Source of the DNA: Sipunculus nudus
Lineage: Eukaryota > Annelida > Sipuncula > Golfingiida > Sipunculidae
DNA: 64,000 nt
Direction: 5' to 3'
Assembly (NCBI GenBank): GCA_026874595.1
Contig: CM049316.1
Span: 35,965,339-36,029,338, forward strand
Position 1 is the stretch's first letter; every line of letters begins with the position of its first letter. Under the pieces are notes generated by a model. It was not told the origin of the DNA, did no database searches, and was given only the letters and a program-made list of their open reading frames with translations. Positions 36,501-52,200 of this stretch are shown piece after piece. Both the position numbers and the translations under genes were made by a program.

Positions 36501-39500
36501 CAGAAAAATTTATATTTTCTTAACTCATCCAAGGTTTTGGCAAAACTAATTTGTATTTCATATTTCAGGAAAAAGATATGCAGTGTTTAAGAAGTTATCA
36601 TGTGCCCAAAAAATACTAGAGCGGACCAATTCAAACAATAGAAGATAGTACTGAAAACACACTGTTTCCCACAAATAAGGACTAGTAAATTTTAAAGCTT
36701 AATTATCATGTTTTAAAATAGGTTTTTCAGTAATGTGCTACAGACATTTGAGATTATGTTTAATTAACTCCCTGATTAGAAGTGACATTTAATGAGCATA
36801 TGAAAAGGAAAGAAACTGCCTGCTCATCATAAAATGGATCAGTAAAAGTTGAGGAATGTGTAACCCAAAACTCCTGGACAGGCAGATATTTTTATTATTT
36901 CTTTGGGAATCTGGGGGGACAACATATAATGGGTGATGGGTGTGTTGATGAAGATCTCACCCTTTTTTCAAGTAATCTATGAAATAACTCCTGAAAATTC
37001 TAGGTCAGTAATTTTTTTATGGACTTGCTTTGAAAAAAAAAGATTATCAAGAACAAGCAAATTAATGGAATTTATGTCCTCCACCTTCGCCTCTTTTTTT
37101 TTTAGCTTGCCTTCTGTTTTAGTTTACATTGGCTGCTGAAGATGTCTCCACATGTCATAATTTTTGTTATGAATTGGGAACAAAAGGGAAATTTCTTGTT
37201 TGTTTTGGAGCTGGTGATAATAAATTTTTTAGACAGTCACTCCTAAACCAATCCCAACCAAGATATGCATGAGAGCAATCACTGGCCTAAATTTGAATGA
37301 AATCGAATAATATTTAGTAAAGTTATAGCATGGAAAGGAAAACCTGACAGACTGACAGAGGGATAGACAGACAGTGTGACGGACAGACAGACAAACCCAA
37401 ATCAATGTCCCCTATTCTGCAGAAGTGGGGGAGAAAAAAACATTATGACATGGGAACTGGCACAGGCTTTAAATGTTTGATGTGGGATAATTAAATTTGA
37501 ACCTTAGTGTATTAGTCTAAAAATATAAAAGTGAGCATCAAAATTGCTAAGCTTGACATGCATAACAAAAGGCAAGACATTTATTATCTGAAAGTAAACA
37601 TCCTGGCCATGCACTACAAAAACATGCCTTAAGCATTCCAAAACCAAGAAACAACAGTAGAGTGCACCCTCACCCTCAGAGTTCTGGCATTTGCACATGG
37701 TATATTGGTATACCACACCTGTTTCAAACAAGAAATTTTATTCCCGCTTTTATTTGGGCTATTTGGGGTTACTGCTTATGAAAGATATTTTTTACAAAAG
37801 TGGATCTTGATATATCACTGCACTGTTAGCCTCCAGGGAGCTAATGTCTGAGAAAAAATGTTGATTTCTGCACCATAGCTATTAATCCTTCAAAACCTCA
37901 TGCACTGTACATTGTATCATTATAGCACAACTGCTGATTAAATTGATTCCTTAATCTGTATTTAGTAATAACTTGTTCTAAACATTCAGTTGCAAAAACA
38001 CATGGAGAAGTTTTCTTTTTGCTACAAAGAACTGTTGCAAAAATCTAGTATGCAGCATGGTGAAGAAAAAATTCCTTGTGCAGAATTCCATAAAATTCCT
38101 GTGAATAAATATCCCTGGCAAAAGTATAAAGTTTTCTGTGAATGCAGTTCTGCTGCCACGATCTGCACATTGTGTAGGAACTTAATGTTGACAAGTTTTA
38201 ACTCTAGTATCTACAGAGGTGTAAGTTATCTAAAGTGAAGATTAAGTTAATAACTGTACTACAATGTACTGTAGATCCCCCTTTTATGGCCGCATGTCTA
38301 TTTGAAGCCATACCCTATATATAAGTAATGCCAAAACAGTGTAGGAAGAATGGCACAGTGTACTGTTGAATGTGAAAAAAAACAGGAACAACTAAATACA
38401 AACACATTACAAACCATGTCATTAAACGCTGACATGACCTGATAATGCATGCACAAATACATTACAAACCTCGTCATTCAACACTGACATGACCTGATTA
38501 TGCATGCTTGGATACTGGATAATGTAGTTTTGATGAACTGCCATGCTTAAAGATACCAAATATAAGAATTACAAATCTACAGATCAATTCCTGGCAAACT
38601 CAAATGAGATATTTCAGCCTAAAAAAGTTGTAAAGATTCTTATTTTACTATCCAATTGTTTCAAAAAATTTATAAATTAACTATCTAATTTGCCAATCTA
38701 AAACAGAATTAATATGCAAATCATTCTTGAATTAATATATGCACATCAAGTACAGTTTGACAATACACAACTGATTTTGCAATCGGTTTTCCATTATGCT
38801 GAAAGACCCATGGGCCATGAAACTCAGCAGCTACTCAGTAACAGCTAAGGCTCAGTACTAAAATTAATTGCAATCTATAAAAATAGAATCTTGACAGATA
38901 ATGGGGAGAAAAAAACATGAAACTCTTCATTACTTAAAAAAATGAGTTGCATCGTTAATATGGCATTTCTGATTAAAAAAACAGCCTGTGTTTCAACAAA
39001 TATTACCCTAGAATTATAACCCCCCCCCCCTTGAATCCTGAACATACCTAATGTTTCATTAAATGTATTCTAAGGTATTCTCAGGTAGTTAAGGTATTGG
39101 ACATAGGTAAGTACCCAGTTCTAACCTTTTTGGTGCATCAATGGCGTAATGATTTATATTCTTGGGGCAACAATCACTATAAAAGTCATAACATTAGATC
39201 AAAACTCTGAGGTTCCTACAAAATGTCACAACCACGGCTTTTTTGTTCTGTCAAGATTCAAACAGGGGACCTTCAACTCCATGATCAAACACCTAAACCA
39301 CTTGGCTACATCCTAAACCAGCACAGGTAGTTATACTGTAAGAGATCGAATAATTTATAGATAAATGATTAAATGGGGCAGGATGTAGCCTTGTTGTTAA
39401 GGTGTTGAACTTTGGAACTGAAGTAGGGGGTTTGAGCCCTGATGGTACCTGAAAAGTAATATTATGTAATCTGGTTAGAACCTAAGATATTCACACTAAT

Positions 39501-42500
39501 ATCTTAACAATAGTTTATGTCTTCTGGATTATCCCCAACCCCTGTGCATATAAATCTGGAATACAGAGGGCTTAATAATAACATCATTCTAATTATTATA
39601 TGGATGCCTTCATCCTAATTCAACAGACAGTGGCACCAGCAGGCCATGAACCTGTCCATTAAATAAAAAGGAATCTGTTGATAATGACACGGTGTCTTAC
39701 CTGCACACGGCCCACAGTGGTAGACCTTCAGCAATATGCAGGGCCTTCCTTACCACAGGCTGGTTCAGGTAGTGTGTTATAGATGAACTATTTATACATG
39801 GAATGGAAGCCTCCAGGTTCATTGACATCATGCTGATTGTATTCATGGCCTAATAGAACAATAAAAAAAATAATAACTGACCCATCGGTCATGATGCTCA
39901 GCTGAACCTTGAAACATTAAAGACTAATGTGTGGCTTGGGATATTCGAGGAGTTTAGGATACAATTGCTGTTATTAGATGGTCTCATGAATAGAGGAAAA
40001 GTGATTGAAAAATAGAAAAAACAGGTGGCACCAGTAATCTTTAGTAACTATCAAAACTAGTTATGATCAATATGCAAAGTAAGATTCAGGTTAATCAATG
40101 CATTAACTTGAATTATTTCATGAATTATTTCTGACATTACATAACTTGGAGAATACATGTCACAGTGACCTAATTTAAAACTTACTAGCATAGTTTTCCA
40201 AGGATCTACCTGTTGTAGAAGTTTGAAAGTTCTAGGTCCAATGGTCATGATTTATGCCCTGTTAATGGCCAGCTGGACAGCAAGATGAAAAACAAAGACC
40301 TTGAAGTTCCTGGAGGGTGTGACCATAAAAAGAGGAACCCTCTAGAGACAATAACAAAGAGCACCAGAAGGGTGTATAATATGCTCATTGTAAGTCTTGT
40401 GACCTGCGAATTCACTGAATATGCCCAGAGTTTGTAGAGAATCAGAGTTGGCTAAGAATCAGAGTTTACTAAGAATCAGAGTTTCCTGAGAATCAAACTC
40501 AGGTGAGACATTTTATTGGTTAACATTCAAAGTGGGTTCATAAAATTCCTTGTACACTACTGCAGAAACACCAATGTCTGGTGACCTTGAATTACTGATA
40601 TATGTGCAGATTTTTCCAAGAATCAACCTCAGATTGAATATTTTAAAAAATATTCATAGGGAGTTTTTAATCAAAATCTCAAAACTCTTGATGAGTTATT
40701 GCAGTGACGCCAAAGTCTCGGGACCTATGACCTCATTAAGCATGCATGGATTTTGCTGAGAATCAAATGTGAGATGCTTTATTGGTATATATACTGTGGT
40801 TACTGTATGGTAAGACTGCAGAAATGAAACCCTTGAGAAAAACCAAAGATGTAAAATCCAAAAATTTTAACACTGTGAATATGAAACCAACAACAGAATA
40901 CATTGTGTTTAGGGCAAAAAAAAGTATGGTTTCTCAGGCACTGCACACTGTAAATATTAACCCCACGCATCATCATTTTTTTTACACTTAGTAGAAACCA
41001 ATTTTGATCTCCAGCTGCTTGAACATTTCTTTAAAAAAAGATAAAATTATACAATTTTGATAAGATATCTTTTTTATGTAGTCCTTTAACCTGTTTAGCA
41101 GAACAATTCTTTTATTCCTGATCATATGGCATTTTTATAGAACCATTCAAAACAAGGGACCGATGGGTCACTGTGCTCAGCTGGAGTTGACCTTGAAGGT
41201 AAAAATCTATAATAATATCAAATGGAGATAAAGTGTAAGAGGAAGAGGTAATATTGGCAATGGTTAGTTTATATGATTGGTTTGTATTGATGAGCAAGAA
41301 ATTGTTGCAAATTATATTTTGTGACCTGACCATGTGTTTCCTAATGTTGAAACTGAAGCATGTAAGCAGTTTGTGAACAAATGATCTGTACTATTACCAT
41401 GATCATTACTTGGCTTTTAGATTAACTGTGGACAAGTTTATAGATTTGTTTAATTGAATCTATTTTTTTATAATATATATTATTTAATATATTTATTTTT
41501 TAATTTTATGAAATGTATACAATTGAAATATAACTAATGCCCCCAGTCCACAGATGAAAGGACTTGGTGGTGGTAGGGGGGTGGTGGTGGGGGTGTGGAA
41601 TGGTGGGAGTTACAACATATCTGTATTATTATAGCTTATATATATAGGATTTTCACTTAATTCAACAATGCTTACAGGATAAAAAAAGTTCATTCATAAT
41701 TTCTTAATAATTAATAAAGGACCGACAGACTGGTAGACAAAAAAAGCTGAGAAGTTATATGAAGTTTCAATTATTTCTTATTTTATTTATTATATCATTT
41801 TTTTTAAAGTTTAGCATCTACAATAATACACAACTGAATTTATAATTTGCTTTCAAATTTCAGACTTAAATATCTTAATTCCAAACACATACAGCATATG
41901 AAAGTTATTTTAACAGTGCTTATAGGAAAAATTTCATAATTAATTATATTTAATGATAACGGAGAGATGACGGACAGAGCTGATCACGTTATGTTCCATT
42001 CTCCTTAGGCAAGAATATGTTTCAATACGATCTTAATTTTTTCTAATCCTATTATTTTATAATTAAATAAATTTTACACATTTGCAATTAAATCTAATGT
42101 CCCAGTTCAAAGGAATCAATGGCATCAGGGGGGGGGGGGGGAGGGGAAGATGATGGGATTAACAACCCTTCTGCATATACATAAAGGGCTAACAAAGCCT
42201 GATCTCCGATTCTGCTGAGGGGGAAAATAATGAACAAATGTTTGTATTAGATCCTCATTTTTTATCACATCAATTTTTTTCATTATAAGTTTATATTTCT
42301 ATACATTTCCAATATGACATATATATCTGAATATTAAAGTTGATTCATAATTCTAAATTGCATCTTCATAAATCTAAATCTTGTCAGACAACAACACATC
42401 ATGCATACAAATGTTTATTTATTTTTTACCAAAAAAAATAAATTTGCAAAACAATAAATATCTAAAAATAATACTTAATTCAGATTTCATAATTTTAAAT

Positions 42501-45500
42501 TGAGCCTTTATTTATCCATAATTTGCTTCATATTCTATAAATTAATCAATAGTACTTACAGAAAAAAAAGTGCCATACCGTAAATCTCGTTTTTATGGCC
42601 GCACGTCTATTTATAGCCGCACCCTGAGTTTGCTACGTCTCTTAAAGGAGCTCCCACTGAGGTCCAAATACCCAAAACCCCCCTTAAAGGCCGCACCCCG
42701 ACTCCATCTCTGGCCTGAGGGTAAGATAATTAGTTGCACGTAGCAAAATAAATCACGACATAGCTGCTTTAATGAAGACTAGAATAAAAAAGTATTAATT
42801 ACAGAGGTTAAATATGTTGCCAGATTACGTATAATGAATATATTTAACGCTCGAGATAGGGACAATACAGATATTTTGTTCCTAACGACTTTTGCACATG
42901 GATTGGCAGGCATTTATCAGAAAAAGAAAGATTCCCCGAACGATCGTTTCGTTTGAATGGTGGTTACGCAAAACGATTTTTGTATGCATCAACACGCTTC
43001 TTGCATGTAAAAGACCATAGTATGAACACTGAATTGAGGTTTATATGTACATTTATTGAAGCAAAAAGCCTGAATACTATCCACTATTACGCACCATCAC
43101 GCAGTAGCGTTCAGGAGGCGACATGATGGCTAAGACTGCTGAGACTGTCAGATTTTCAACCTGCAGGAACTTAATCACGGCTCGTGGTATACATATAAAA
43201 ATTTATATGTAGAACCTTGACATGTATATCTTTCGTGCGCTATATAACTTGTTATAAAAAATCTTGGTAATTGTCACCAAATAATACGTTTAAAACACCC
43301 CAACTGTAACACAGCGGCCCCCTTCGTTTGGCATGGTCAAGCAACATTGAAATAAATGCCTACTTTAAACTCATTTGCAGCTTTATTTAGCAACGATTAT
43401 TTGTTTAGAAAGTAAAATGAATAAAAAGCTGACATCGTAAAGAGTCGCACAATGGCTGACGATCGTTTTAAAATCAAGTTTGAGTGCCGCCATTTGCTGA
43501 AACGCGCTGGTGTTCTGCTAAGAATATTTTGAACGGCTGTACGCGGTGGGTGGTAAACAGAACAGCCACCTATTTCGTCCCAGTGTGCCTTGCGTGAACG
43601 CTAACTTGACAAGATGGCTCCCCACACGGACACTTTCTTGAGGAAATAAAACTTGCTTACCTCGACCGGCCATTTTAATTTCACTTCAAAATCACTCGTT
43701 TTCACGCGTCATGTTTGCTAGACGTGCGTATCTCGACAAGGTAACTTCAGTTATTTTAATATTTAGTTGAGTTGACCAGCGATGTTTTCAAACGCATCTG
43801 CAAACTGTGACATGGAGCGATGGTAACGAACGATGTGACGATGATAATACCGAAGTTACCGGTATGAAAATGATTCGTATCTTCCGAGTAATTCAAGAAA
43901 TGGAATTTTCATCATAGATTAAGATTTCAAAATATTACTTTTAGAATTAAAATATACAGTGACTTTAAATGGATCAGCAGAATGTTTCTGTCCAAAATAT
44001 ATTGAAAAATCAGTAGCAAACAAGAATACGGCACGGCATGTAAAATCTGTATATTCACCAAATTCCATCGGCTGTAGTGACATGTTCTACCATTTATATC
44101 TACAAGCGGGTTTCCCCTCTAACACTATTTCCATTCATACAATATATTCGTGATTGTATAAAAAAAAACCCAAAGATTAAACAGAAGTAAATGACCGGGC
44201 TATACGCATTCAAGGATGAAGGTTTTCCAGAAACGTGACATGGGGGCGAGAAGATGGGCTATTCAATATTGAGGTACATGTATCAGACATTATAAAAAAT
44301 GTCAGTAAGTAACCTGCTAAATTTGAACTTTTATAAAGATTTCATAGTGTTCTAAATTACATATTTTGTTTTTCTGAATTATTTTTATGAACAACATAGA
44401 TTCCAAGGCAATTCAGCTCCGTCAAAGGTATGACCGGTAATACCGATTTTTTCCAACAGACGTCACCACTAGTCCTCACCATGAATAATCTCATTCATTT
44501 TAATCTCGTAATAAGTGTTGTTATTGTTCAATGTTTATTGTTATTGTTTCATTGATTGCATATAATTATTATATTTTATATGAACATTTAGACTATACAA
44601 TTTTATACAATAAATCTGTGACTACAAAGAGTATTTCCTCTGTGGTGTGCTTGATCTCCTATTATCGCCCAAAGGAGCGCCATGTCCGGGAGAGAGTTCT
44701 TCTCACAGTTCATTTCTGATAAACCATCTATTTATGGCCGCATCCCGAGTTCAGAAAAAAAGTCGAGATTTTCGATTTTGAGTTTGTTTTTAAGGCCGCG
44801 GCGATAAAAACAGGATTTACGGTAGTCAAAGTTGGGCAAAATTTAAAGAACTGTTTTTATTTTTATGCAAATAACTTTCGAATTTACAAAATTCAGATCT
44901 AATTTTGGGTAAACAACTGAATCTTAATTAAAAAAAGTTATATACTTGGGGAAAATTGTCTTTAGTTTCAAAATTTTTCATGTTAAGTGAATAAATATTT
45001 TTCCTCATTTTTACAAAGTCCATTATGTTTGGACCCATAACTTAAAGAAATTATGCTTAACAGACTTAATTTCTGGCATGTATATAGGAAATATAGAGGA
45101 GATTACTTCTGGTAAATATTAAGAAAAACAGATAAGTGGTTTTGATATTAGGCAGTCCTAAAGTGTGATAATAGGATTTTACTGGAATTTTGATGTTTTT
45201 CCTGAATATCTCGAAGGAATGAAGACATATTGGCCCAATTTTCGGTATGGTAGGAGATATTGGGGACATCTAACAGTATGCCGAATTTTGGATTCATAGG
45301 TCTTATGGTTTCAAAACATCCCAGTCTAATGGACAGACAGACAGATGGACGATGGACAATGGACCATGACTATTGCTCAGATGACTTACAGTCAGCTGAG
45401 CCAAAAAGTTAAAAAAAAAAAAAAAAGCCCTCGTGCACCAATTTCTGAAAAAAGTGCCTGAGAACCATACCTTTTATTTTGGCTTAATGGTCATCCACAG

Positions 45501-48500
45501 TATTTCATTTAAAATATCATGGTGACATCAAAGGTTAATAGACATAATCACAAACATACAGATCGATGAATCCTTCCCATACTGCAAAATTACCCCTCTA
45601 TAAGACGGGGGTATAATAAGAACAGTGCCTCACCTGCTTGTCTGTGACCGAGTACTTCATGTATTTCATCATGGTCATCAGGAATGCTGAAATCCTGGTG
45701 CTCCTACTGGCTGATCCTCCAGAACACTCTCCAATCAGATTGTATGGATTCAGCGGTATCATAGCGACTTTCATCATGGCCTGACTTGCCTGCAGGTGTA
45801 AAACAGCCATAAAGAAGAATATAAGACCATTTATTGGCAATGAGGCTATTGGGTGTCAAACATCTGACACAAGGCACAACTAAGAATTATAATACTTTAT
45901 AGATTTATAAGCACATGATTAACAACTAAAAAATAAATAATTAATACATTACATATGCTAACTGAACAAACACACTGAACTGGACAGGAAAGAGTCCCTG
46001 AAACAATTTGTTTCCCACAAAACTGTCTGTGTCTGTCTTTCAGATTTTAAACATAAAAAAACTCCACTCATCATGATTTTTAACTTTCTCAGTACCTTTT
46101 GACTATATACACTTTCAAAGTCTTCCAAGTCTGTACCAATTATATGTTCTGCAGTTTTTCAGTGTTTACACAAGGTGTTATCTGACCATTTGTATTTATA
46201 ATGAAGAAATGTGTATTTTCATATATAAATGGTGTGATAAAGCTTGAAGATATGTTTCCATGTAGGAGTTACAACTCATGATTTTGCTTTTTTCAGAGCA
46301 ATTCAAAAATGTTTGGTTTGTTTAATGAATATGTAAAATTTACCAAACTTGGTATTCTATAACTGAAGTTTTGGTGTATTATGTAAACATCTGAAAACAA
46401 AGAATATGTCACTGAAAGTATATAAGGCTAATTTAAACTTGATTCATTTAACATGGATGTACAGCTAGTAATAATAACTTATATGAGGCACTCTCTATGG
46501 CTCAAATGGTGGCATTCTGTAGTATGCAGGTTTTAAGGAAACCACAGAACCCAGATAACACCACTGGCCTTGGATAAGCCCCTACAACCCACTCTCATAC
46601 CTGAGCCAGGAACCTAACCCGGTCACCATGTATTTACTGGCACAATTTAAAAGGTACCTACAAAGTGTGGTGACCTCTGACTTCATTGATTATGCATGAA
46701 TTTCAATGAGAATATAAATCAGGTGAGAAAGTCTAATGATAAATATGTATCATGAGTTTCATGAAGATCCATAGGATTTTTGTAAGTCACCAAGATTCCT
46801 CCAAAGTGTGGTGACCTCTGACCTCATTAAATATGCATGGATTTTGCTGGAATTCGAACTTAGGCGTGATATTTTTCTGATAAATATTTCTGATGAGTTT
46901 AATCAAAATTCTTCATATTCTTTGTAAGTTACTGAGCTGACACCACAAATTAGCCAAGTGACCTGCGACCTTCTTAAATATGCATGGACATTGTCCATAA
47001 TGGAACTTGGGTGAGATAATCTGTTAGTATGTATGATGGTGAGTTTCACGAAAATCCAACGAAGCCCTGGTGAGTTATTGCAGTGACACTAAACATTAAC
47101 GGATGGATGGATGGTGGGTATACCATTTTACTCCCATCATAAGACAAGCTAATAAAAAACAATGCCTATATACATATATGACTGAGAGAAGCTTAATAAT
47201 AGTTAATAAGGCTTGGTCTAGTGAAAAAACTCACCACTATTTGGCAGTCCGGATTTGGTGAAGGGAAAAACTTGCATGAACTTATGTTGCCTTCTTTACA
47301 GCAATAGTGAAGCATCTCTGTCCACAAACTGTATAATACATATAGATAAGATTTCCCCTATCAATGGGAAAATTTCAACAATTCAAACATTCAATTAATC
47401 AGAGCATACATTTTATGCCTGCATTTTTAATTTAGAAAAATCAATATAATACTGCTCCTAGAATCTCTTCAAGTCAAATTTAATATTTTAATGTTTAAAT
47501 TCTTTTAATATTTAATAATATCAGTGTAGACAGTGCATATTTTAGTTGATTTCATTACTTTCACTACTTAATATGCAGCTAAGCATGGTCAAACAGAACA
47601 TGTATAACTATAGTCTTTTCTTCCAGTGGGTGCCCATTAAATTTGGCAATTTTTCTGTCAAAGCTTATCATTCATAATTAAAGAAATCAAACAAAATCCA
47701 AATTGGCCATCCAAACTATTAAGGGTAAAAAAAATGCACTATCTCAAAACAATGATTCTAGATTTCAGCAGATTTAAGATCCAAGATCAAGGTCACCGGT
47801 TTTCATACGCCTCCAGGATTTTGGCAGAAAGAAATTTGGTTGAAAGATCTTCAGTACTTTCTAAGTTATGGGAGTCACCATAATCCTAGAATTGCACAAA
47901 TTTGACTACCATTACCCATACTTTTCCAAGAAATCAGTGGAAACAACTTGTGTGTCGAATGTTAGTGAAAAATATGCTATACTTCATAAATTATTGTGTT
48001 CGAAAGAAAATAACTATAATTTGGGTTATTTGAAGACCCTGGTCAAGGTCACTGCTTTTCCATCTCATCCAAGAAGTTGGTTGAATTAAGTACTGTATTA
48101 AATTTGAGGAAAAAATAAGATAGACCTAAAAAAGTTATGGGGTTCACAAAAATTTTACATTTTGGCAGATTTGGTCAAAGTCATCAGTTTTTGAAATCGT
48201 CTGAGATTTTGGAAGGAACAATTTGTGTTGCAAATTGTTGGGGAAAATATGCAGCCATCAAAAAAAAAGATGCAGTTATCAACAGACAATGGCACTGAAA
48301 ACAACATGTCCCCCCTGGAGGGGTGGGGGGGGTGGACATAAAAAAAGAGAACCAGCATTTTATAAAATTGTACATAGACACAAGAAGCCACATCCTCACC
48401 CTTTAAGCTGATCAGGCCTATGACCTGATGAGAGAATAAACTTTTTGGGAGACTTACACATTTCCGATGAGGCCATGGTAGTAGTAGTAATACAGAAGGC

Positions 48501-49162
48501 TGTCTCCAAGCAGTGGAAAGTTCAAGGCACCATTTCCAATGGCTGCTCCCTGGAAACAAAAATGGTTAAGTCTTATTTTTATCAAAATGGACCAAATTTA
48601 TATAAAAATAACTTGATACAAAAACAAAATGTATATTTAGATTAAAGATGTGTATGATAAGCAGTTGTTGTATTTATAAATCTGTAAAGTTATAAAATTT
48701 CCCAATATGAAATCTGATTGTTAAAAAAACCCAAGAAAAACGTGATGGAGCAAGTTCTCATTACAATAGCACAGGAAAACTTGCTTATAGGAATTGTTAC
48801 TGTTAGGTATTTGGGGTTATGACTGGTCCCCGAGGTTGTTGACCAGGGTTCAGAGGGGTAACTTCCGGGTCATCGGAAATAGCTTTGGTCAGCTGGTGTT
48901 ATCAGTGCTAAATAAAACTGTTAAAATTACAACAGCTACAGCAGACTTTCATGGCTATATGGGGTATAGACATGACTGGAATATGGATGAGACTCACCTT
49001 CAGGTTAAAAATGGGATCATCTTTAACAAGCACAAGAAGTGTGGGGATGTAAATACCAGCATAGCTCTCCCCTGTGATGTAAAAGTCACGACCGTGGTAC
49101 TGAGGGAACTTCTTCATGAAGTCCTGCAGAGCTGCATGGTTGTTATTGGCGGTCTGTTGGAA

Positions 49163-49241
<79 letters not shown>

Positions 49242-52200
49242 CAAGCAGGTGAGATGATGATATCGAGTGTTCAAGGGTCTTATATTTATAAATACTAATT
49301 AGAATTCAACTTTATTATAGCTAGATAGCTACATATTTTTGTAATATGACCAGAAATAAAGGAATTAACATAATCATTTTGTTGACGTAAGTAGCATTGG
49401 ATTGTCAGATAGGCCTACATTCAGATACGTTCAAAACATACAGTATTTCCAAGTTGAACCCTGTTTCATTCAGGTTCTCATGGTTGTCATGGATGTACAC
49501 ATTATGTCAGTGGGCCAAAAACACAACTGCTTTTGTTGTGAACTGCTCTGCACATATATGCTACCAACCCCGATTCATACATGTCAGATATCTCCGATAG
49601 GTGTTGCTAGAAAAATGGAAAAGGTCTATTGGTTGTGATCAGTGACATGAAAATAAAACTAATTAAACTGAAAAAATAGATATACAATGATTTAATCAGA
49701 AACACAACTAATACATTGTTTGAATACTCACAATATCATCATCTGTAGTGATGTTACCATCTGTGGCATAGGAGTATCCAACACCAGCAGGTGCTTCCAA
49801 GTACAGAACATTGCCCATCTGTGTGAAAAAGAAAAACATCTCAGACATATTGCAGATGTAAGGAGACTGCTGTGTTCCTTCAATGTTAAGACTGGCTAAA
49901 ATTCCTAGGAAAACCATCCCAGCACACGAGCTCAGTACCTCACATAACACCTTGTTATGGCTCTGCCTGTTGGTAAACACAGTCCACGTGTTCACCATAA
50001 TAAGGACGTGTGACTGGAGGACCGATTGTGAGCTGCAACACACAGTGTTTCAGCCTGTGGGAACATGTTTTAAAGTTTTTGGGCCAAGCCAGTCAAGGCA
50101 TCTCCTGATTGACACTTGTGTGGGACTGTGATTCACACAGCCCTACAAGCTGTGTTTATGTTGACACCTGTGCTTGCCCCCAGTTGAATGTATTTAACAC
50201 TCATTTACAGGAACGGTTTCAAGGTAATTTTTTGCAGGTACAGGTTTATTTTAATGGGAAGAAGCTATTTTTCATGTTAATTCAACATGCTTCATAGATG
50301 ATTGGGCCCCTTTAACTGTAGGTATACTGATGTAGATGGACTTGAGTGATTAGCGATTGGCTCTGGCATGCAATAAGTAAAATATCATATACTATAGTCT
50401 GTCCCACATGGGGTATTACCCCTTAGTTTTTGGTGATAATTATGAAGTTCTCACATTTCTATTCCTTATGTTCCAATATACAGACTAGGGGGTCAGAACG
50501 CGAGAAATCAGGCTTAGTCCATTTTGAGTTGAGTTAAAAACTAGGACTCATGGGTCTTGACGCTCAGCTGAATATGTCTAGAATAAGGATATGTTTATGA
50601 GCTTTTTCAAAATATGGCTCCTGTGATTAGTTTGAAGCCAACCTGTCTACCCTAACTGGAGTTATCATCCATAAATTAATTTGTGAATGGATGGGCCCTG
50701 TGACCTTGAACTTTGACCTAATGACCCTTAAATCAAAAGGAACCTTGCCCAGTGGCAGGTGCGCCAGATAGAAGATAATTGCCATCATCATGATACTTTT
50801 TATCATGTTTATTAAGCTGTGTTAAAACATATTACAGAATATAAAAAGAAAGGAGAAACTGCTGCATTTGACAGAGTTTGCATAAGAATTTGATCTTAAA
50901 TAACTGCCTTGTAGTATGATATAAGGAAAATGAGCACAGGGTCTTTCAGTCATTGATAAACGTCAAGTTTTGCAAACGTGTTTCCTTGAATGTGATTTAC
51001 ATTCTGGTACAAAACTATTGTAACCTTCTATTTATTCAATGATCATATGAATTAGAGTCCATAGCATATATAATCTTAACAAAGTTTGAGAAGTCACTTT
51101 TGTCCATGCTAATGAGTGTCCAGCTAAATCACACTTGCCTGCACAAACTGGCTTTCCGCAGCACCAGCACTTTGTTTTTTCTTTCATCTACACAAGAAGC
51201 TGCATTAGCACATCATTAGCAAAGTGCCCTGCAGATATGATCCTCAATTAATGGAGCAGGGAACCAGCCTTAATTTTTTACTAATAACCATTAAGTGCAA
51301 GGTCCAGGCATTGGTGTTTTCATGACATGGACATGTTTTCAATACAAATGAGCTGAGTGACAATAATTTTTAAGAATTTAATTTTTTCTTTCAGTTTAAA
51401 TAGATTTGAGATGGGAGGGTTAATAAACTGAAAACAAAAAAAAAATTCTGGCCTAAACCTAAAGGCAATGTCAATTATGTTATGACTAACCTTGTTCCAT
51501 GAATAAGGGTTGTAAGTAAGTGTCATTCCATCATCTTTTACCTGCAAAGAAAAACAAGTAAAACTTGTCAACAAAGCTTTACACTTATTTTTTATTTATT
51601 CCAAAATTAAAAGTACATCTAATATTAAACTAACTACAAAGATGAACTGTACAGGTCCTGGGATGCATGTCAGTAAGCAACTTAAATTAAATTATTCTAA
51701 TAATATTAATTTTTTGAATGATTACACTTATAGGCAGGAATTGTGTTATTACTGACAGAACGGTCAATATAATTAACAAAACTATATAAAAAGAACATAA
51801 TGCAATTATTCCAATTTTGTATTAATTATGTAATTATAACACTGGAAAAAAGACATCACATGTCATATTTAAAAAAAAAAGAACATTTTTTCCTTCTAAA
51901 GATATAAACTGCATATGTAAGGATATAATACATACTTCATATTAATAATACTATATATTTATCAATACAAAATGAATTAAACAAATATATACTAAGTGGC
52001 TCCTCTCTTAGTGAGCAACTCCATAAAGTGGCAGTTTTTGAAATTCTCAAGTTTGATCTTCCTTATAATTTTTATTTTTCAATCACCACCTCCATTTAGC
52101 GGGCACCTCTATAAAGTTAGCAGTTTTCTCCAGTCCCAGTGGTGTCCATATAAGATATGTATGTCATATACAGTGGAACCTATGTAACAAACGATGCATT

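Noticed and set aside
38405-38535. Mutually exclusive alternative exon for exon 10
   Set aside because: The copies have an internal deletion and, in the phase needed after exon 9, reach a stop; they are better explained as fossils.
39247-39450. tRNA genes at the two tRNA-like heads
   Set aside because: Box-like motifs are present but no complete cloverleaf with paired acceptor stem is seen, and the two copies belong to one repeat family; called SINE heads instead.
48794-49252. 152-codon plus-strand frame
   Set aside because: It is antisense to carboxypeptidase exon 5 and its tail is the translated (AT)n microsatellite.
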